Origin: Tautonia plasticadhaerens
GTDB taxonomy: Bacteria > Planctomycetota > Planctomycetia > Isosphaerales > Isosphaeraceae
Reading direction: 5' to 3'
Assembly (NCBI RefSeq): GCF_007752535.1
Contig: NZ_CP036426.1
Location: 4,092,001-4,156,000 of the forward strand
DNA: 64,000 nucleotides
In this document: positions 27,165 to 36,060 of the stretch, piece after piece
Layout: each line of letters starts with the position of its first letter
Numbering within the stretch: position 1 is the stretch's first letter
Notes under the pieces: model-generated
The model's database searches: none
What the model was told of the DNA's origin: nothing
What the model saw: only the letters and a program-made list of their open reading frames with translations
Position numbers and translations under genes: made by a program

Positions 27165-27449
27165 ATGGAAATCCACGGCGCCGGCGGTCCCCAGGGCCCG
27201 CAACCGATCTATCCCCGGCTCGCATCGTTCAGCGTCGAGGCCAACGCGAACGCCCAGGCGGCCGTCCCGCGTGACCAGGTCGAGATCTCGCAGCTCGGCC
27301 TGGTGCTCGACGGCATCCACAGCCTGCCCGAGATCCGCCACGAGAAGGTCGAGGCGATCCGCCAGCAGATCGCCAGCGGCACGTACGAGACGCCCGAGAA
27401 GCTGGAGCGGGCCCTCGACAACCTGCTCGGCGAATTGTCGGGATTCTGA
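27165..27449 (+). CDS. FlgM-like anti-sigma-28 domain protein
   Basis: 94 residues. The N-terminal 35 residues are Gly/Pro/Gln-rich and probably disordered. The C-terminal part (37-92) matches the FlgM anti-sigma28 fold: DQVEISQLGLVLDGIHSL, then RHEKVEAIRQQIASGTYE and ALDNLLGEL, with the typical R.EKV..IR..I..G.Y core. In other bacteria FlgM binds and inhibits FliA (sigma28) until it is exported through the completed hook. No flagellar gene is nearby, so it is an orphan here. AGGGAG lies 8 nt before the ATG. A hairpin follows the stop closely, so it is probably a monocistronic unit. Confidence 0.8.
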   Translation: MEIHGAGGPQGPQPIYPRLASFSVEANANAQAAVPRDQVEISQLGLVLDGIHSLPEIRHEKVEAIRQQIASGTYETPEKLERALDNLLGELSGF

Positions 27450-27462
27450 TCCTGCCCCCGTC

Positions 27463-27490
27463 CCCGGCGGCAGTCCGGACCGCCGCCGGG
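27463..27490 (+). terminator. Hairpin 14 nt after the FlgM-like gene
   Basis: CCCGGCGG (27463-27470) pairs with CCGCCGGG (27483-27490) over 8 bp around a 12-nt loop. No T-run follows. The position suggests termination of the FlgM-like transcript. Confidence 0.5.
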
Positions 27491-27689
27491 ATGGAGGGAT
27501 GGGCTGACCGTCCCCGGGCCGCCCTCCCCGGGGGCGCCCGTCGGGCGGGCCTCATCGGCCGACTTCCCTGATCCCGTCGCCCGGGCATGACGGGCTCGGG
27601 ACCGGACGTCCCGGCCACCGCGGTACCCTGCGCCCGACCGGGGGACGCTCGGATCTCCTCGCCCTGGGGCCGGGCAGAGCGGACATGAC

Positions 27690-27714
27690 GGCCCGCCCCC
27701 GATGGGGGCGGGCC
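27690..27714. terminator. Perfect 11-bp stem, 3-nt loop hairpin
   Basis: GGCCCGCCCCC (27690-27700), loop GAT, GGGGGCGGGCC (27704-27714). It is the tightest hairpin in the window and sits alone in the intergenic region. It could be a bidirectional terminator or a structured non-coding RNA end. Confidence 0.55.
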
Positions 27715-28121
27715 GCCTTCGCGTTCATCCGGGGCGAATCGCCTGGCGAGTCGATCGGGATCGGCACGCCGGGCCCGGTCCGAAGGGCCGGGCCGATCCC
27801 CTCGCGACCCGAGAGGCCGTCCCGGAACTCCCGGCCGTTGACGAGGCCTGAGGCCCCGGGATGGGGGACCGATCCCGCCGGCGTCGAGCGGAGAAATCCC
27901 GGGACGCCGGGGCGGCCGGTCCGCCGACTCCCGGGTCGGCAGGGAGTCCGTGCCAGCCGGGGTATCAGCCTCCGGGGGAGGCCGCGACTCGACGAGGACC
28001 TGGGGGGAGGCTGGGGGCCGCGAGATCGGTTAGGATGGCGTCGACGAGACGGCCTTCCGGGCGATTTCGAGGATGCGGGGCGGGCCGGTCGCGGCTCCCT
28101 CCCCCGTCGGACCCTTCGGTG

Positions 28122-31100
28122 ATGCTACGGAATCGTCGCCACCCAGCCCTCGACTACCTGATCGCCGCGCTGGCCGTCGGCCTGGCCGCCCTCCTCAGGC
28201 TCGCGCTGTCGAAGGAACTGGGCCCGAGGCAGCCGTACGCGACGTTCTACCTCTCGGTGCTGTTCGCGGCCCTGTATCTCGGCCAGGGGCCGGGGATCCT
28301 GGCCGCGTCGCTCGGGCTCGCGGCGGGCATGGTCCTGTTCGTCGTCCCGCATGAGGACATGTTCGTCGCCGACCCGGGCGACCTGGTCGTCCTGACGACG
28401 TACCTGTTCGTCAGCGTCTCGACGCTCGTACTGTGCGGGTCGTACCGCCGGATGTTGCGGCGGATCGAGGAGGAGGCCGGGCGTCGGTGTCGGGCGGAGG
28501 AGGCCGAGCGGGGCCAGCGCGAGCGGCTGGAGGCGACGCTGGCCAGCCTGGGCGAGGCGGTCCTCGTCACCGGGGCCGACGGGAAGGTGCTGACGCTCAA
28601 CCCCGCGGCCGAGCGGCTCACCGGCTGGGCGGCGGCCGACGCGACGGGCCGGCCGATCTCGGACGTCTTCCACACCCGGGACCGCGAGACGACCCGGACC
28701 GAGGAGCTGCCCGTCGCGGAGATCCTCGGCGGGGGGCTGGTGCACCGGACGGCCGGGCCCGCACTGCTCCGCCGCCGGGACGGGTCGGAACTGCCGGTCG
28801 AGGCCAGCTCGGCGGCGATCCGGGGCGGGGGGGAGCGGGACGGGGGCCTGGTCGTCGTCGCCCGGGACGTGTCCGATCGGCTGGCGGGGGAGGAGGCCGA
28901 GCGTGTCGACCGCGAGCGGCTCCGCCTGGCGATGGAGGCCGGGCGCCTCGGGGCCTGGGACTGCGACCTCCGCACCGGCCTGGTCCGCTGGTCGGAGCAC
29001 GACGAGGCGCGGTTCGGCCTGCCCCCAGGCTCCTTCGGGTCGACGCTCGACGGCTTCCGGGCGCTGATCGTCGCCGAGGACCGGGCCCCGTTCGAGGCGG
29101 CCCTCGCGCGAGCGACCGCGGAGGGACGCCCCTTCGAGGTCGAGTTCCGGATCCGGCGACGCGACGGGTCGATCCTCTGGATGTCCCTCAGGGGGGCCGT
29201 CCTCCGGGACGACGAGGGCCGGGCCGTCCGCCTGCTGGGCATCTGCGCCGACGTGACCGACCGCATGAGGTCGGAGCAGACCTCCCTGTTCCTGGCCGAT
29301 GCCGGTGCCGCCCTGTCCACCCTGGTCGACGAGGGGGAGACGCTGGGCAGGCTGGCCCGCCTGGCGGTCCCCTTCTTCGCCGACTGGGCCGCGGTCGACC
29401 TGGCCGGGCCCGACGGCCTCCCCCGTCGGGTCTCGGTGGCGCACGTCGACCCGGAGAAGGTCGCGCTCGCCCACGAGCTTTCCCGCCGCGACCCCCCCGG
29501 GCCGGACACCCCCCACGGGGCCTGCCACGTCCTCCGCTCCGGCCGGTCGGAACTCGTCGAGGAGATCTCCGCCGCGATGATCGACGGCGAGGCCCGGGAC
29601 GACGAGCATCGTCGGATGCTCCTCGCCCTGGGGCTGCGCTCCACCATGTGCGTCCCGTTGAGGACGCGGGACCGGGTCCTCGGCGCGATCACCTTCGCGA
29701 CCGCCGAGTCGGGCCGCCGTTTCGGGCCGGCCGACCTGGCGATCGCCGAGGACCTGGCCCATCGGGCCACCATCGCCCTGCAGAACAGCCGGCTCTACGC
29801 CGAGCTTCGCCAGTCGGAGCGCCGCTTCCGGCAGCTGGCCGAGCACATCACCGCCGTCTTCTACGTCAGCGACACCGGGTCCCCGAAGATGCACTACATC
29901 AGCCCGGCCTACGAGGCGGTCTGGGGGCGGAGCTGCCGGAGCCTCTACGACGACCCGATGTCCTTCCTCGAGGCCGTGGACCCCGAGGACCGCGGGCGGG
30001 TCGCCGGGGCGATCGGCCGGCAGGTGCTCGGCGAGCCGACCGCCGAGGAGTATCGCATCCGCCGGCCCGACGGGGAGATCCGCTGGATCTACGACCGGGC
30101 CTTCCCCGTCCGGGACGAATCCGGGCGCGTCTTCCGGGTCGCCGGCATCGCCGAGGACGTGACCGATCGCAAGCGGGCCGAGGCCGAACTCCGGGCCGGC
30201 GAGGAGCGGTTCCGGCTGCTGGCCGAGGCCGTCCCGCAGTTCGTCTGGATCATCCGGGCCGACGGGAGGCTGGAATACGTCAACCGCCGCTGGCTGGAGT
30301 ACACCGGCCTGACCGAAGACGGGTCGCGCGAGCTGGTCTCGCGGCAGGGGGTCTTCCACCCGGACGACCGGCAGGCCGTGCTCGACCGCTGGGCCGAAGC
30401 CGAGCGTTCGGGGGGCGACTTCGAGGCCGAGTACCGCATCCGGGGCAAGACGGGCGAGTACCGCTGGTTCCTCGGCCGGGCCGTCCCCGCCCGTCGCCTG
30501 GGGGACCGGGTGGAGTCCTGGTTCGGCACGGCGACCGACATCGACGACCGCAAGCGGGCCGAGCGCACGCTCCGCCTGCTGGCCGACTCGGGCATCCTGC
30601 TGGCCGACCCCACCGACTTCCGGGGGACGCTCGAGCGGGTGCCCCGGCTCGTCGTCCCCGCCCTGGCCGACTCCTGCGTGGTCTACCTCGTCGGGCCGGG
30701 GGGCGCGATCGACCGGGCCGCCATCGCCCACCGGGACGAGGCGTGCCGGGCGCTGATGGTCGAGCTGCTCGAGGGGTCGGCGATCGACCCCTCCGGCCCC
30801 TCCCCGGTCGCCGAGGTGATCCGCACCGGCCGCCCCGACCTCCGCCCCGAGCTGGACGAGGCGACGCTCGAGGCCCTGATCCCCGACCCCGACCGCCGGG
30901 ATCGGTTCCGGCCGGCCCGCCCGACCTCGCACCTGATCGTTCCGATGGTCGTCGGCGGCCGCACGGTCGGGGCCTTCGGCCTGGCCGCCACCGACTCGGG
31001 GCGCCGCTTCGGGCCGGACGACCTGCCCGTGGCGGAGGATCTGGCCCGTCGGGCCGCCATCGCCCTGGAGAACGCCCGGCTCTACCAGGAACTCCGGGAG

Positions 31101-32321
31101 GCCGACCGCCGCAAGACCGAGTTCCTCGCCGTCCTGGCCCACGAGCTCCGGAACCCGCTCGCGCCGATCCGGACCGCCCTGCACCTGATGAAGCGACGGG
31201 GGGAGGGCCCCGGGGCCGACGCACCCCCCGACCCCGACGAGTTCGAGCAGGTCCGATCCATGGCCGACCGGCAGGTGGCCCACATGGCCCGGCTGATCGA
31301 GGACCTGATGGACGTCACCCGGATCACCCGGGGCACCATCGAGCTGAGGCCGGAGGCCGTCGAGCTGGTGCCGGTCGCCCGCCGGGTCCTGGCCGCGATC
31401 GCCCCCCAGGCCCGGGAGGCCGAGCAGGAACTCTCCTGGAGCCTGCCGGCCCGGCCCGTCCGGCTCCGGGCCGACCCCGCCCGGGTCGAGCAGATCCTCT
31501 GGAACCTGCTCTCCAACGCCGTCAAGTATTCCGACCGAGGGGGCCGGATCTCGCTGTCGGCCGAGGTCGACGACGGGGGCAGCTCGGCGACGATCCGGGT
31601 GCGGGACACGGGCATCGGCATCGCCCCGGATCAGCTCGGCCACATCTTCGGCCTGTTCGTCCAGGTCGACCGCGGCCCGGGACGCCATCGGGGCGGGCTG
31701 GGGATCGGCCTGAACCTGGTCCGGACCCTGGTCGAGCTGCACGGCGGCTCGATCTCCGCCCGGAGCGCCGGCCCGGGCCTCGGCAGCGAGTTCGTCGTCA
31801 GCCTGCCGATCCTGACCGGGCCGGAGGCGGAGGGCTCGTCGGCCCCGGCCCCGGCCCCGGGCCCGGGCCCGGAGGCCGGCCGGGCCGGGCCGCCCGCCCG
31901 GCGTCGGATCCTGGTGGTCGACGACAATCGGGACGCGGCCGTCAGCCTCGGCAAGGTGCTCGGCAAGCTCGCCGGCCACGACGTCCGCATCGCCCACGAC
32001 GGCCCGGAGGCGATCGCCCTGGCCGCCGGGTTCACCCCGGAGGTCGTCTTGCTCGACATCGGCCTGCCCGGCATGGACGGCTTCGAGGTCGCCCGACGCC
32101 TCCGGCAGTCCCCCGAAGGGGCCGCCGCCACCCTGATCGCGCTCACCGGCTGGGGCCAGCAGGAGGACCGCCGACGCTCCCGGGAGGCCGGGTTCGACCA
32201 TCACCTGGTCAAGCCGGTCGACACCGACGAGGTCGAGGGCCTGATCGCCTCCATCCCGCCCCCGCCCACGCCCGATTCCCTGATGCCGACGCCCGGCCGT
32301 GCCGAAGATAATCCCGGCTAG
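28122..32321 (+). CDS. Hybrid sensor histidine kinase (DUF4118-like TM, 4 PAS, 2 GAF, HisKA, HATPase, receiver)
   Basis: A 1399-residue membrane sensor. Residues about 9-105 hold four hydrophobic helices like the DUF4118 domain of KdpD-type kinases. Then come PAS (about 136-250), PAS (266-380), GAF (387-557), PAS (566-687), PAS (695-813) and GAF (815-988). HisKA follows with phospho-accepting H1007 in LAHELRNPLAPI. HATPase_c has N-box NLLSNAVKYS (N1128/N1132), DTGIGIA and GLGIGLN. A C-terminal receiver has acidic pair D1267/D1268, phosphorylation site D1312 (LLDIGLPGMDGF) and K1364. I use ATG 28122; an upstream in-frame ATG at 28035 overlaps a putative -10. No separate regulator gene is adjacent. 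The downstream lipoprotein gene is 31 bp away. Confidence 0.92.
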   Translation: MLRNRRHPALDYLIAALAVGLAALLRLALSKELGPRQPYATFYLSVLFAALYLGQGPGILAASLGLAAGMVLFVVPHEDMFVADPGDLVVLTTYLFVSVSTLVLCGSYRRMLRRIEEEAGRRCRAEEAERGQRERLEATLASLGEAVLVTGADGKVLTLNPAAERLTGWAAADATGRPISDVFHTRDRETTRTEELPVAEILGGGLVHRTAGPALLRRRDGSELPVEASSAAIRGGGERDGGLVVVARDVSDRLAGEEAERVDRERLRLAMEAGRLGAWDCDLRTGLVRWSEHDEARFGLPPGSFGSTLDGFRALIVAEDRAPFEAALARATAEGRPFEVEFRIRRRDGSILWMSLRGAVLRDDEGRAVRLLGICADVTDRMRSEQTSLFLADAGAALSTLVDEGETLGRLARLAVPFFADWAAVDLAGPDGLPRRVSVAHVDPEKVALAHELSRRDPPGPDTPHGACHVLRSGRSELVEEISAAMIDGEARDDEHRRMLLALGLRSTMCVPLRTRDRVLGAITFATAESGRRFGPADLAIAEDLAHRATIALQNSRLYAELRQSERRFRQLAEHITAVFYVSDTGSPKMHYISPAYEAVWGRSCRSLYDDPMSFLEAVDPEDRGRVAGAIGRQVLGEPTAEEYRIRRPDGEIRWIYDRAFPVRDESGRVFRVAGIAEDVTDRKRAEAELRAGEERFRLLAEAVPQFVWIIRADGRLEYVNRRWLEYTGLTEDGSRELVSRQGVFHPDDRQAVLDRWAEAERSGGDFEAEYRIRGKTGEYRWFLGRAVPARRLGDRVESWFGTATDIDDRKRAERTLRLLADSGILLADPTDFRGTLERVPRLVVPALADSCVVYLVGPGGAIDRAAIAHRDEACRALMVELLEGSAIDPSGPSPVAEVIRTGRPDLRPELDEATLEALIPDPDRRDRFRPARPTSHLIVPMVVGGRTVGAFGLAATDSGRRFGPDDLPVAEDLARRAAIALENARLYQELREADRRKTEFLAVLAHELRNPLAPIRTALHLMKRRGEGPGADAPPDPDEFEQVRSMADRQVAHMARLIEDLMDVTRITRGTIELRPEAVELVPVARRVLAAIAPQAREAEQELSWSLPARPVRLRADPARVEQILWNLLSNAVKYSDRGGRISLSAEVDDGGSSATIRVRDTGIGIAPDQLGHIFGLFVQVDRGPGRHRGGLGIGLNLVRTLVELHGGSISARSAGPGLGSEFVVSLPILTGPEAEGSSAPAPAPGPGPEAGRAGPPARRRILVVDDNRDAAVSLGKVLGKLAGHDVRIAHDGPEAIALAAGFTPEVVLLDIGLPGMDGFEVARRLRQSPEGAAATLIALTGWGQQEDRRRSREAGFDHHLVKPVDTDEVEGLIASIPPPPTPDSLMPTPGRAEDNPG

Positions 32322-32352
32322 GACGGCCCGGATCTCGGCGGAGGACGAGCAG

Positions 32353-32952
32353 ATGAGATGGTTCCCGATCGCCCCGGTCCTGCTGTTGGGGCTGTCCGGC
32401 TGCAGCATCCTCGCCCCGCTGACCGATCGGCTCGATCAGGTCAATGGGCAACTCGCCCTGACCAACCAGCAGCTCGCCTCGGTGGACAGCGGCCTGGTGG
32501 GCGTCAACCAACGGCTCGGCGACGTGAAGACCCAGCTCGACGCATTGACCGCGGAGCTGGCCGCGACCAAGCAGGAGGTCGGGTCGATCACCGGGTCGAT
32601 CGGCGGCATCGAGTCCCGGCTCACCCAGACCAACGAGGCCCTCGGCAGGGTCGACACCAAGCTGACCTCCGTGGCCGAGGACGTCTCGACCGTGACCGGC
32701 AGCCTCGGGCAGACCAACACGAAGCTCGACCTGACCAACGCCCAGCTCGGCACCACCAACGAGCGGCTCGGCACCGTCGACACCCGACTCGCGGACACCA
32801 ACCAGACCCTCGGGAGCGTCGACACCCGGCTCTCGGTGACCAACGAGTCGCTGGACGGCCTGCGGGGCGTGATCGCCGGGATCAACGACCGGGTCCAGGA
32901 CATCATCGAGACGCTCGGCCGGGTCCCGGGCCTCCGCCCCCGCCCCCAGTGA
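32353..32952 (+). CDS. Coiled-coil lipoprotein with heptad repeats
   Basis: 199 residues. The signal MRWFPIAPVLLLGLSGC ends in lipobox LSGC (C17). Almost the entire mature protein (about 30-185) is a regular heptad series alternating TNxxLxx and VDTxLxx, for example TNERLGTVDTRLADTNQTLG, without proline until the end. This predicts one long rod-like coiled coil anchored to a membrane by its lipid. GGAGGACGAG lies just before the ATG at 32353. It follows the hybrid kinase by 31 bp on the same strand, so co-expression is likely. A tether between outer membrane and wall, as for Lpp-like proteins, is a possible role; no enzyme domain is seen. Confidence 0.8.
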   Translation: MRWFPIAPVLLLGLSGCSILAPLTDRLDQVNGQLALTNQQLASVDSGLVGVNQRLGDVKTQLDALTAELAATKQEVGSITGSIGGIESRLTQTNEALGRVDTKLTSVAEDVSTVTGSLGQTNTKLDLTNAQLGTTNERLGTVDTRLADTNQTLGSVDTRLSVTNESLDGLRGVIAGINDRVQDIIETLGRVPGLRPRPQ

Positions 32953-32989
32953 TAGCCGGGGCCGGCATGGATTCCCCCCGGACGCCCGG

Positions 32990-33007
32990 GCCTCGACGCA
33001 TCGAGGC
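32990..33007. terminator. Hairpin between convergent genes
   Basis: GCCTCGA (32990-32996), loop CGCA, TCGAGGC (33001-33007). It lies in the 73-bp space between the stops of the lipoprotein gene and the opposing reductase-like gene and could serve both. Confidence 0.55.
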
Positions 33008-33025
33008 GAGCGGACCGGTCGCCGG

Positions 33026-34120
33026 TCAGGCGATCAGGTACTTCTTGTCGACCGCGTACTGGAGGATCCGGGTCAGGAACTCGTAGTCGGTCTCGGGGAA
33101 CTCGACCCCCATGCCGTCGAGGTCGGACCGGGTGTTGGTGGTGTCGAAGGTGAGCTTGCAGCGGAGATAGCCGAGATAGGGCTCGATGTAGCGCTGGATC
33201 CGGGAGACGAGGAACGAGTGCCGGGTCTGGTCGAATTCGTCGGGGTCGACCAGCTTGATCGGCGGCATCCTCGGGAACTCGGTGTCCTTGACCTTCAGGA
33301 GCGTGCCGATGGTGGGCGGCCGCTCGGCGACGAGGTGGTAGGTCTTCCCCACGGTGTCGGCCCGGGAGGAGAGGGCCCGGACGGCCTGGGTGACGAAGTC
33401 GATCGGCACGACGTTGAAGGTCTCGTCGGCCCGGGCGGGCAGCACGTCCAGGATGCCGTGGGCGTAGAGCTTGAAGAACGGGTAGACGACGTTGAACTCC
33501 GTCACCTCGCCGGATCGGGAGTCGCCGACGACGATGCTCGGCCGGAAGATGGTGACCGGCAGCCCCTCGGCCATCGCGCCCCGGACCCGGCGCTCGGCCT
33601 CGTGCTTGCTCGACTCGTAGTGGTTGGCGAAGGCCGGGTCGGGGTTCAGCTCGTCCTCCCGGGCGTGGTAGGTCCGGAGGCTGCCGGGGACGTAGGCCGT
33701 GCTGAAGTGGAAGAGGCGCTCCAGCCGGCCGCGTTCCAGCAGATCCCGGGCGAGCCGGAGGGCCTCGGTGGTGCCGCCGATGTTGATCCGCTCGCTCTCC
33801 TCCTTGCGGCCGTTGAGCTCGGTGAGGGCGGCGATGTGGAAGAACTCCGAGGCCTCGGCGCGCAGCAGATCCCGGTCCCCGGCCGAGAGGCCGAAGCCGG
33901 GCTTGGTGACGTCGCCGTCGATCGCCCGGATCCGGCCCCCGACCATGCCGTCGAGCCCCAGCGGGGCGAACAGCTTGCGGGCCCGGTCGGCCGCGGAATG
34001 CAGGCCCTTGTGGCGGATCAGCAGGTAGAGCGTCCGGTCCGTCGTCTCGAGCCATTCCTGGACGAGCCGCCGGCCGAGGGCGCCCGTCGCTCCCGTGACG
34101 AAGAGGGGCCGATCACTCAT
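33026..34120 (-). CDS. NAD(P)-binding extended SDR / thioester-reductase-like protein
   Basis: 364 residues of the male-sterility/thioester-reductase type of extended SDR, whose members reduce acyl thioesters or modify lipid and polyketide intermediates. The nucleotide-binding motif is TGATGALG at 9-16. Further family features are FHIAALTELNGRKEES, FHFSTAYVPGSLRTYH, the YxxxK pair in NHYESSKHEAERRV, and TIFRPSIVVGDSRSGE. The last 100 residues (KYLIA end) form the substrate-side helical region. There is no carrier or adenylation domain, so it is a stand-alone enzyme. The methyltransferase gene lies 96 bp upstream on the same strand, which suggests a lipid- or polyketide-modifying pair (inference). 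Confidence 0.82.
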   Translation of the reverse strand: MSDRPLFVTGATGALGRRLVQEWLETTDRTLYLLIRHKGLHSAADRARKLFAPLGLDGMVGGRIRAIDGDVTKPGFGLSAGDRDLLRAEASEFFHIAALTELNGRKEESERINIGGTTEALRLARDLLERGRLERLFHFSTAYVPGSLRTYHAREDELNPDPAFANHYESSKHEAERRVRGAMAEGLPVTIFRPSIVVGDSRSGEVTEFNVVYPFFKLYAHGILDVLPARADETFNVVPIDFVTQAVRALSSRADTVGKTYHLVAERPPTIGTLLKVKDTEFPRMPPIKLVDPDEFDQTRHSFLVSRIQRYIEPYLGYLRCKLTFDTTNTRSDLDGMGVEFPETDYEFLTRILQYAVDKKYLIA

Positions 34121-34216
34121 CGATTGACTCGAACATGGGGGGGACCTCGGTGGGCGGTCGTGGCGGGACGGGACGGCTCCGTCCCGGGAAGTCGGTGTGT
34201 CGGGGGGCGGCCGGGA

Positions 34217-35140
34217 TCAAGCGGTCGGCTTGCGGAGGACGAACCGCCAGTAGACCCACTCCCCGGTGGCGAAGGCCTGGTGGGACTCCGTGCCGGCCAT
34301 GCCCGCGAAGCAGCGGAACATCGGCCGGAAGATCATCGGCACCTCGCGGCGGATCAGTCTTCGCTTGCGGTCGTCGTCCAGCTCCAGGGCGCGGAGGACG
34401 TTCGGGGTGATCTCCTGGTCCTCGACGACCTCGAACCCGGCCTCCAGGAACTCGTCCCGGACCGAGTCGATCGTCTCGCGGTGCCTCATGTCGGCGAACA
34501 GCAGCGCCCCCCCCGGGCGGAGCACCCGGGCGGCCTCCCGGACGAACCGGCGCATGTGCGGGTAGCAGTGCGAGGACTCGACGTTCAGCACCACGTCGAA
34601 CGAGGCGTCGGCGAAGGGCATCCGCTCGGCGTCCCCGACCGTGAAGGTGAGCCCGTCGGCCCGATAGGACCGCCGGCAGAAGGCGACGGCCCGGTCGGCG
34701 AAGTCCATCCCGGTCAACGACTTCGGGCGGAGATACTTGGCGACAAACGACGCCCCGCCGCCCCGGCCGCAGCCGACCTCCACCACGTCCTTGCCCCGCA
34801 GGTCGATCGCGCCGGCGACCCGGTGGTAGAGCTGGATGAAGTAGCGGTCCTTGGCGTCCTCGGGCTTCAGGTCGACGACCGGCTCGGCCGGATCCAGCGG
34901 CGCGTAGCCGTAATTCATGTACCGCAGGTGCACCCGCCGGTCCATGTAGCTGAGGAACTGGTACCAGCCCCGCGTCATCCGCTTGCGGAGCATTGAGCCC
35001 CGGCCGAGCGACTGCCGGAACGGGAGCATCCCGAACCATCGCAGCAACAAGGGGTAGAATCCGGCGTTGCCCCGAGAGTCTCCGGGGTGGGCGATGACCG
35101 CCGCGCCGGCCCCGATCCGATCACGCTCCCTGTATTGCAT
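34217..35140 (-). CDS. SAM-dependent methyltransferase, lipid/polyketide type
   Basis: 307 residues. Motif I is DVVEVGCGRGGGA at about 118-130, followed by SLTGMDFADRAVAFCRRS, TVGDAERMPFADASFDVVLN and REAARVLRPGGALLFADM, a complete class I methyltransferase core. The N-terminal RGWYQFLSYMDRRVHLRYM and MNYGYAPLD resemble the family that includes mycobacterial phenolphthiotriol methyltransferases, which modify lipid or polyketide hydroxyls. I use the ATG at 35140, with GAGGA 4 nt upstream; starts at M38 or M50 are possible. It is likely co-transcribed with the thioester-reductase-like gene downstream. Confidence 0.82.
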   Translation of the reverse strand: MQYRERDRIGAGAAVIAHPGDSRGNAGFYPLLLRWFGMLPFRQSLGRGSMLRKRMTRGWYQFLSYMDRRVHLRYMNYGYAPLDPAEPVVDLKPEDAKDRYFIQLYHRVAGAIDLRGKDVVEVGCGRGGGASFVAKYLRPKSLTGMDFADRAVAFCRRSYRADGLTFTVGDAERMPFADASFDVVLNVESSHCYPHMRRFVREAARVLRPGGALLFADMRHRETIDSVRDEFLEAGFEVVEDQEITPNVLRALELDDDRKRRLIRREVPMIFRPMFRCFAGMAGTESHQAFATGEWVYWRFVLRKPTA

Positions 35141-35343
35141 TGGTCCTCGTCGCCTTGGCGATCGCCGATTCCGACCCCGAGGGTCCCCTCCGCCGGGGTC
35201 CCGGGGCCCGGCCCGCTCGCCGATCCCCGGGGGACCGGCGGCACTCGGCCGATTCCGGCGAGGCTCGCAATTCCCGTTCCTGCATCCCGTTCCCTGGACG
35301 ACTCGGGCATCCCGGGCGACCGGATCGCCCGGAAGGCGGAACT

Positions 35344-35351
35344 ATCCTACA
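35344..35351 (-). promoter_or_regulatory. Extended -10 TGTAGGAT upstream of methyltransferase
   Basis: On the minus strand the octamer TGTAGGAT occurs in a local AT-rich patch, about 200 nt before the methyltransferase start. No good -35 is present. The same octamer precedes the NhaC-type gene near 50430. Confidence 0.35.
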
Positions 35352-35384
35352 GAATTCCGAGGATTTCGACGAGGGCAGAGCGCC

Positions 35385-35951
35385 TCAAGTGCCCGATCGT
35401 CCCCAGGCCGACGGCGACACCGACGCCGCCAGCAGGCATCCCAGGCCCTCGATCGCCAGCAGGGGCCAGCTCAGCCCGACCAGGATCTCCAGCCGCACCG
35501 ACGTGCCCCCCAGGTCCGGGGCGACCAGTTCCAGCAGCAGGCCCAGCCCCAGCAAACCCCCCAGCGCCGAGCCGACCAGGCAGAACCCGGCCAGCGAGGC
35601 CCAGCGGCCGATCGTCCCCAGGCCGAGGACCGCACAGGCCGTCGGCACCGCCAGGGCGACCGCGCCATAGAGCATCAGCACCGGCAGCGGGAGCGACAGG
35701 GCGGCCAGCGCGGCGGCCAGCAGCTCGGCCCCGAAGGCCTCGACCGCCCAGACCGGGTATCGCCCGGTATCCTCGGCCGGCACCTCGACGAAGGCCGACG
35801 CCAGCGGCACCACGACCACCGGCACCAGCAGCACGACGGCCGCCGGGACGACCCGACTGACCGCCGACAGCAGGAGCCGGGGCAGTTCTCGGGCCGTCGG
35901 GGCCGGCCGTCGGGCCGGGGCGTACGCCTGGGTTGCCTGCTCGGTGCTCAT
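35385..35951 (-). CDS. Hypothetical polytopic membrane protein, 188 residues
   Basis: I do not recognise this family. A 20-residue polar N terminus (MSTEQATQAYAPARRP) is followed by four to five hydrophobic helices: VVPAAVVLLVPVVVVPLASA, a helix around LLAAALAALSLPLPVLMLYG, FCLVGSALGGLLGLGLLLEL and PLLAIEGLGCLLAASV. An acidic loop after the first helix (FVEVPAEDTGRYP) is probably periplasmic. Ala, Leu and Val dominate. It lies 109 bp downstream of another small membrane protein gene on the same strand and could share its transcript. Confidence 0.65.
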   Translation of the reverse strand: MSTEQATQAYAPARRPAPTARELPRLLLSAVSRVVPAAVVLLVPVVVVPLASAFVEVPAEDTGRYPVWAVEAFGAELLAAALAALSLPLPVLMLYGAVALAVPTACAVLGLGTIGRWASLAGFCLVGSALGGLLGLGLLLELVAPDLGGTSVRLEILVGLSWPLLAIEGLGCLLAASVSPSAWGRSGT

Positions 35952-36060
35952 GGGGAACGTGCTCCGCGGGGGCGGTCGTCGAGGGCGTCGGGGTCGTCCT
36001 TGACCCCCACCATCCTGCCGAGCCCCGTCCCCGGTGCAAACCCCAAGCCGACGGGCCGGC

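Larger units (their letters stand above)
27450..28121. other. 672-bp intergenic region before the hybrid kinase
   Basis: I see no gene here: short frames on both strands lack ribosome binding sites and domains. The region holds two strong hairpins, listed separately, and a -10-like TAGGAT at 28031-28036, 86 nt before the kinase start, without a recognisable -35. Confidence 0.6.

Noticed and set aside
27552-28121. Short open frames in the gap before the hybrid kinase
   Set aside because: Arg/Pro/Gly-rich, no ribosome binding sites, no recognisable domain.
28125-32408. 1427-codon antisense open frame across the hybrid kinase
   Set aside because: Low-complexity composition typical of the complement of high-GC coding DNA; the sense strand carries all catalytic motifs.
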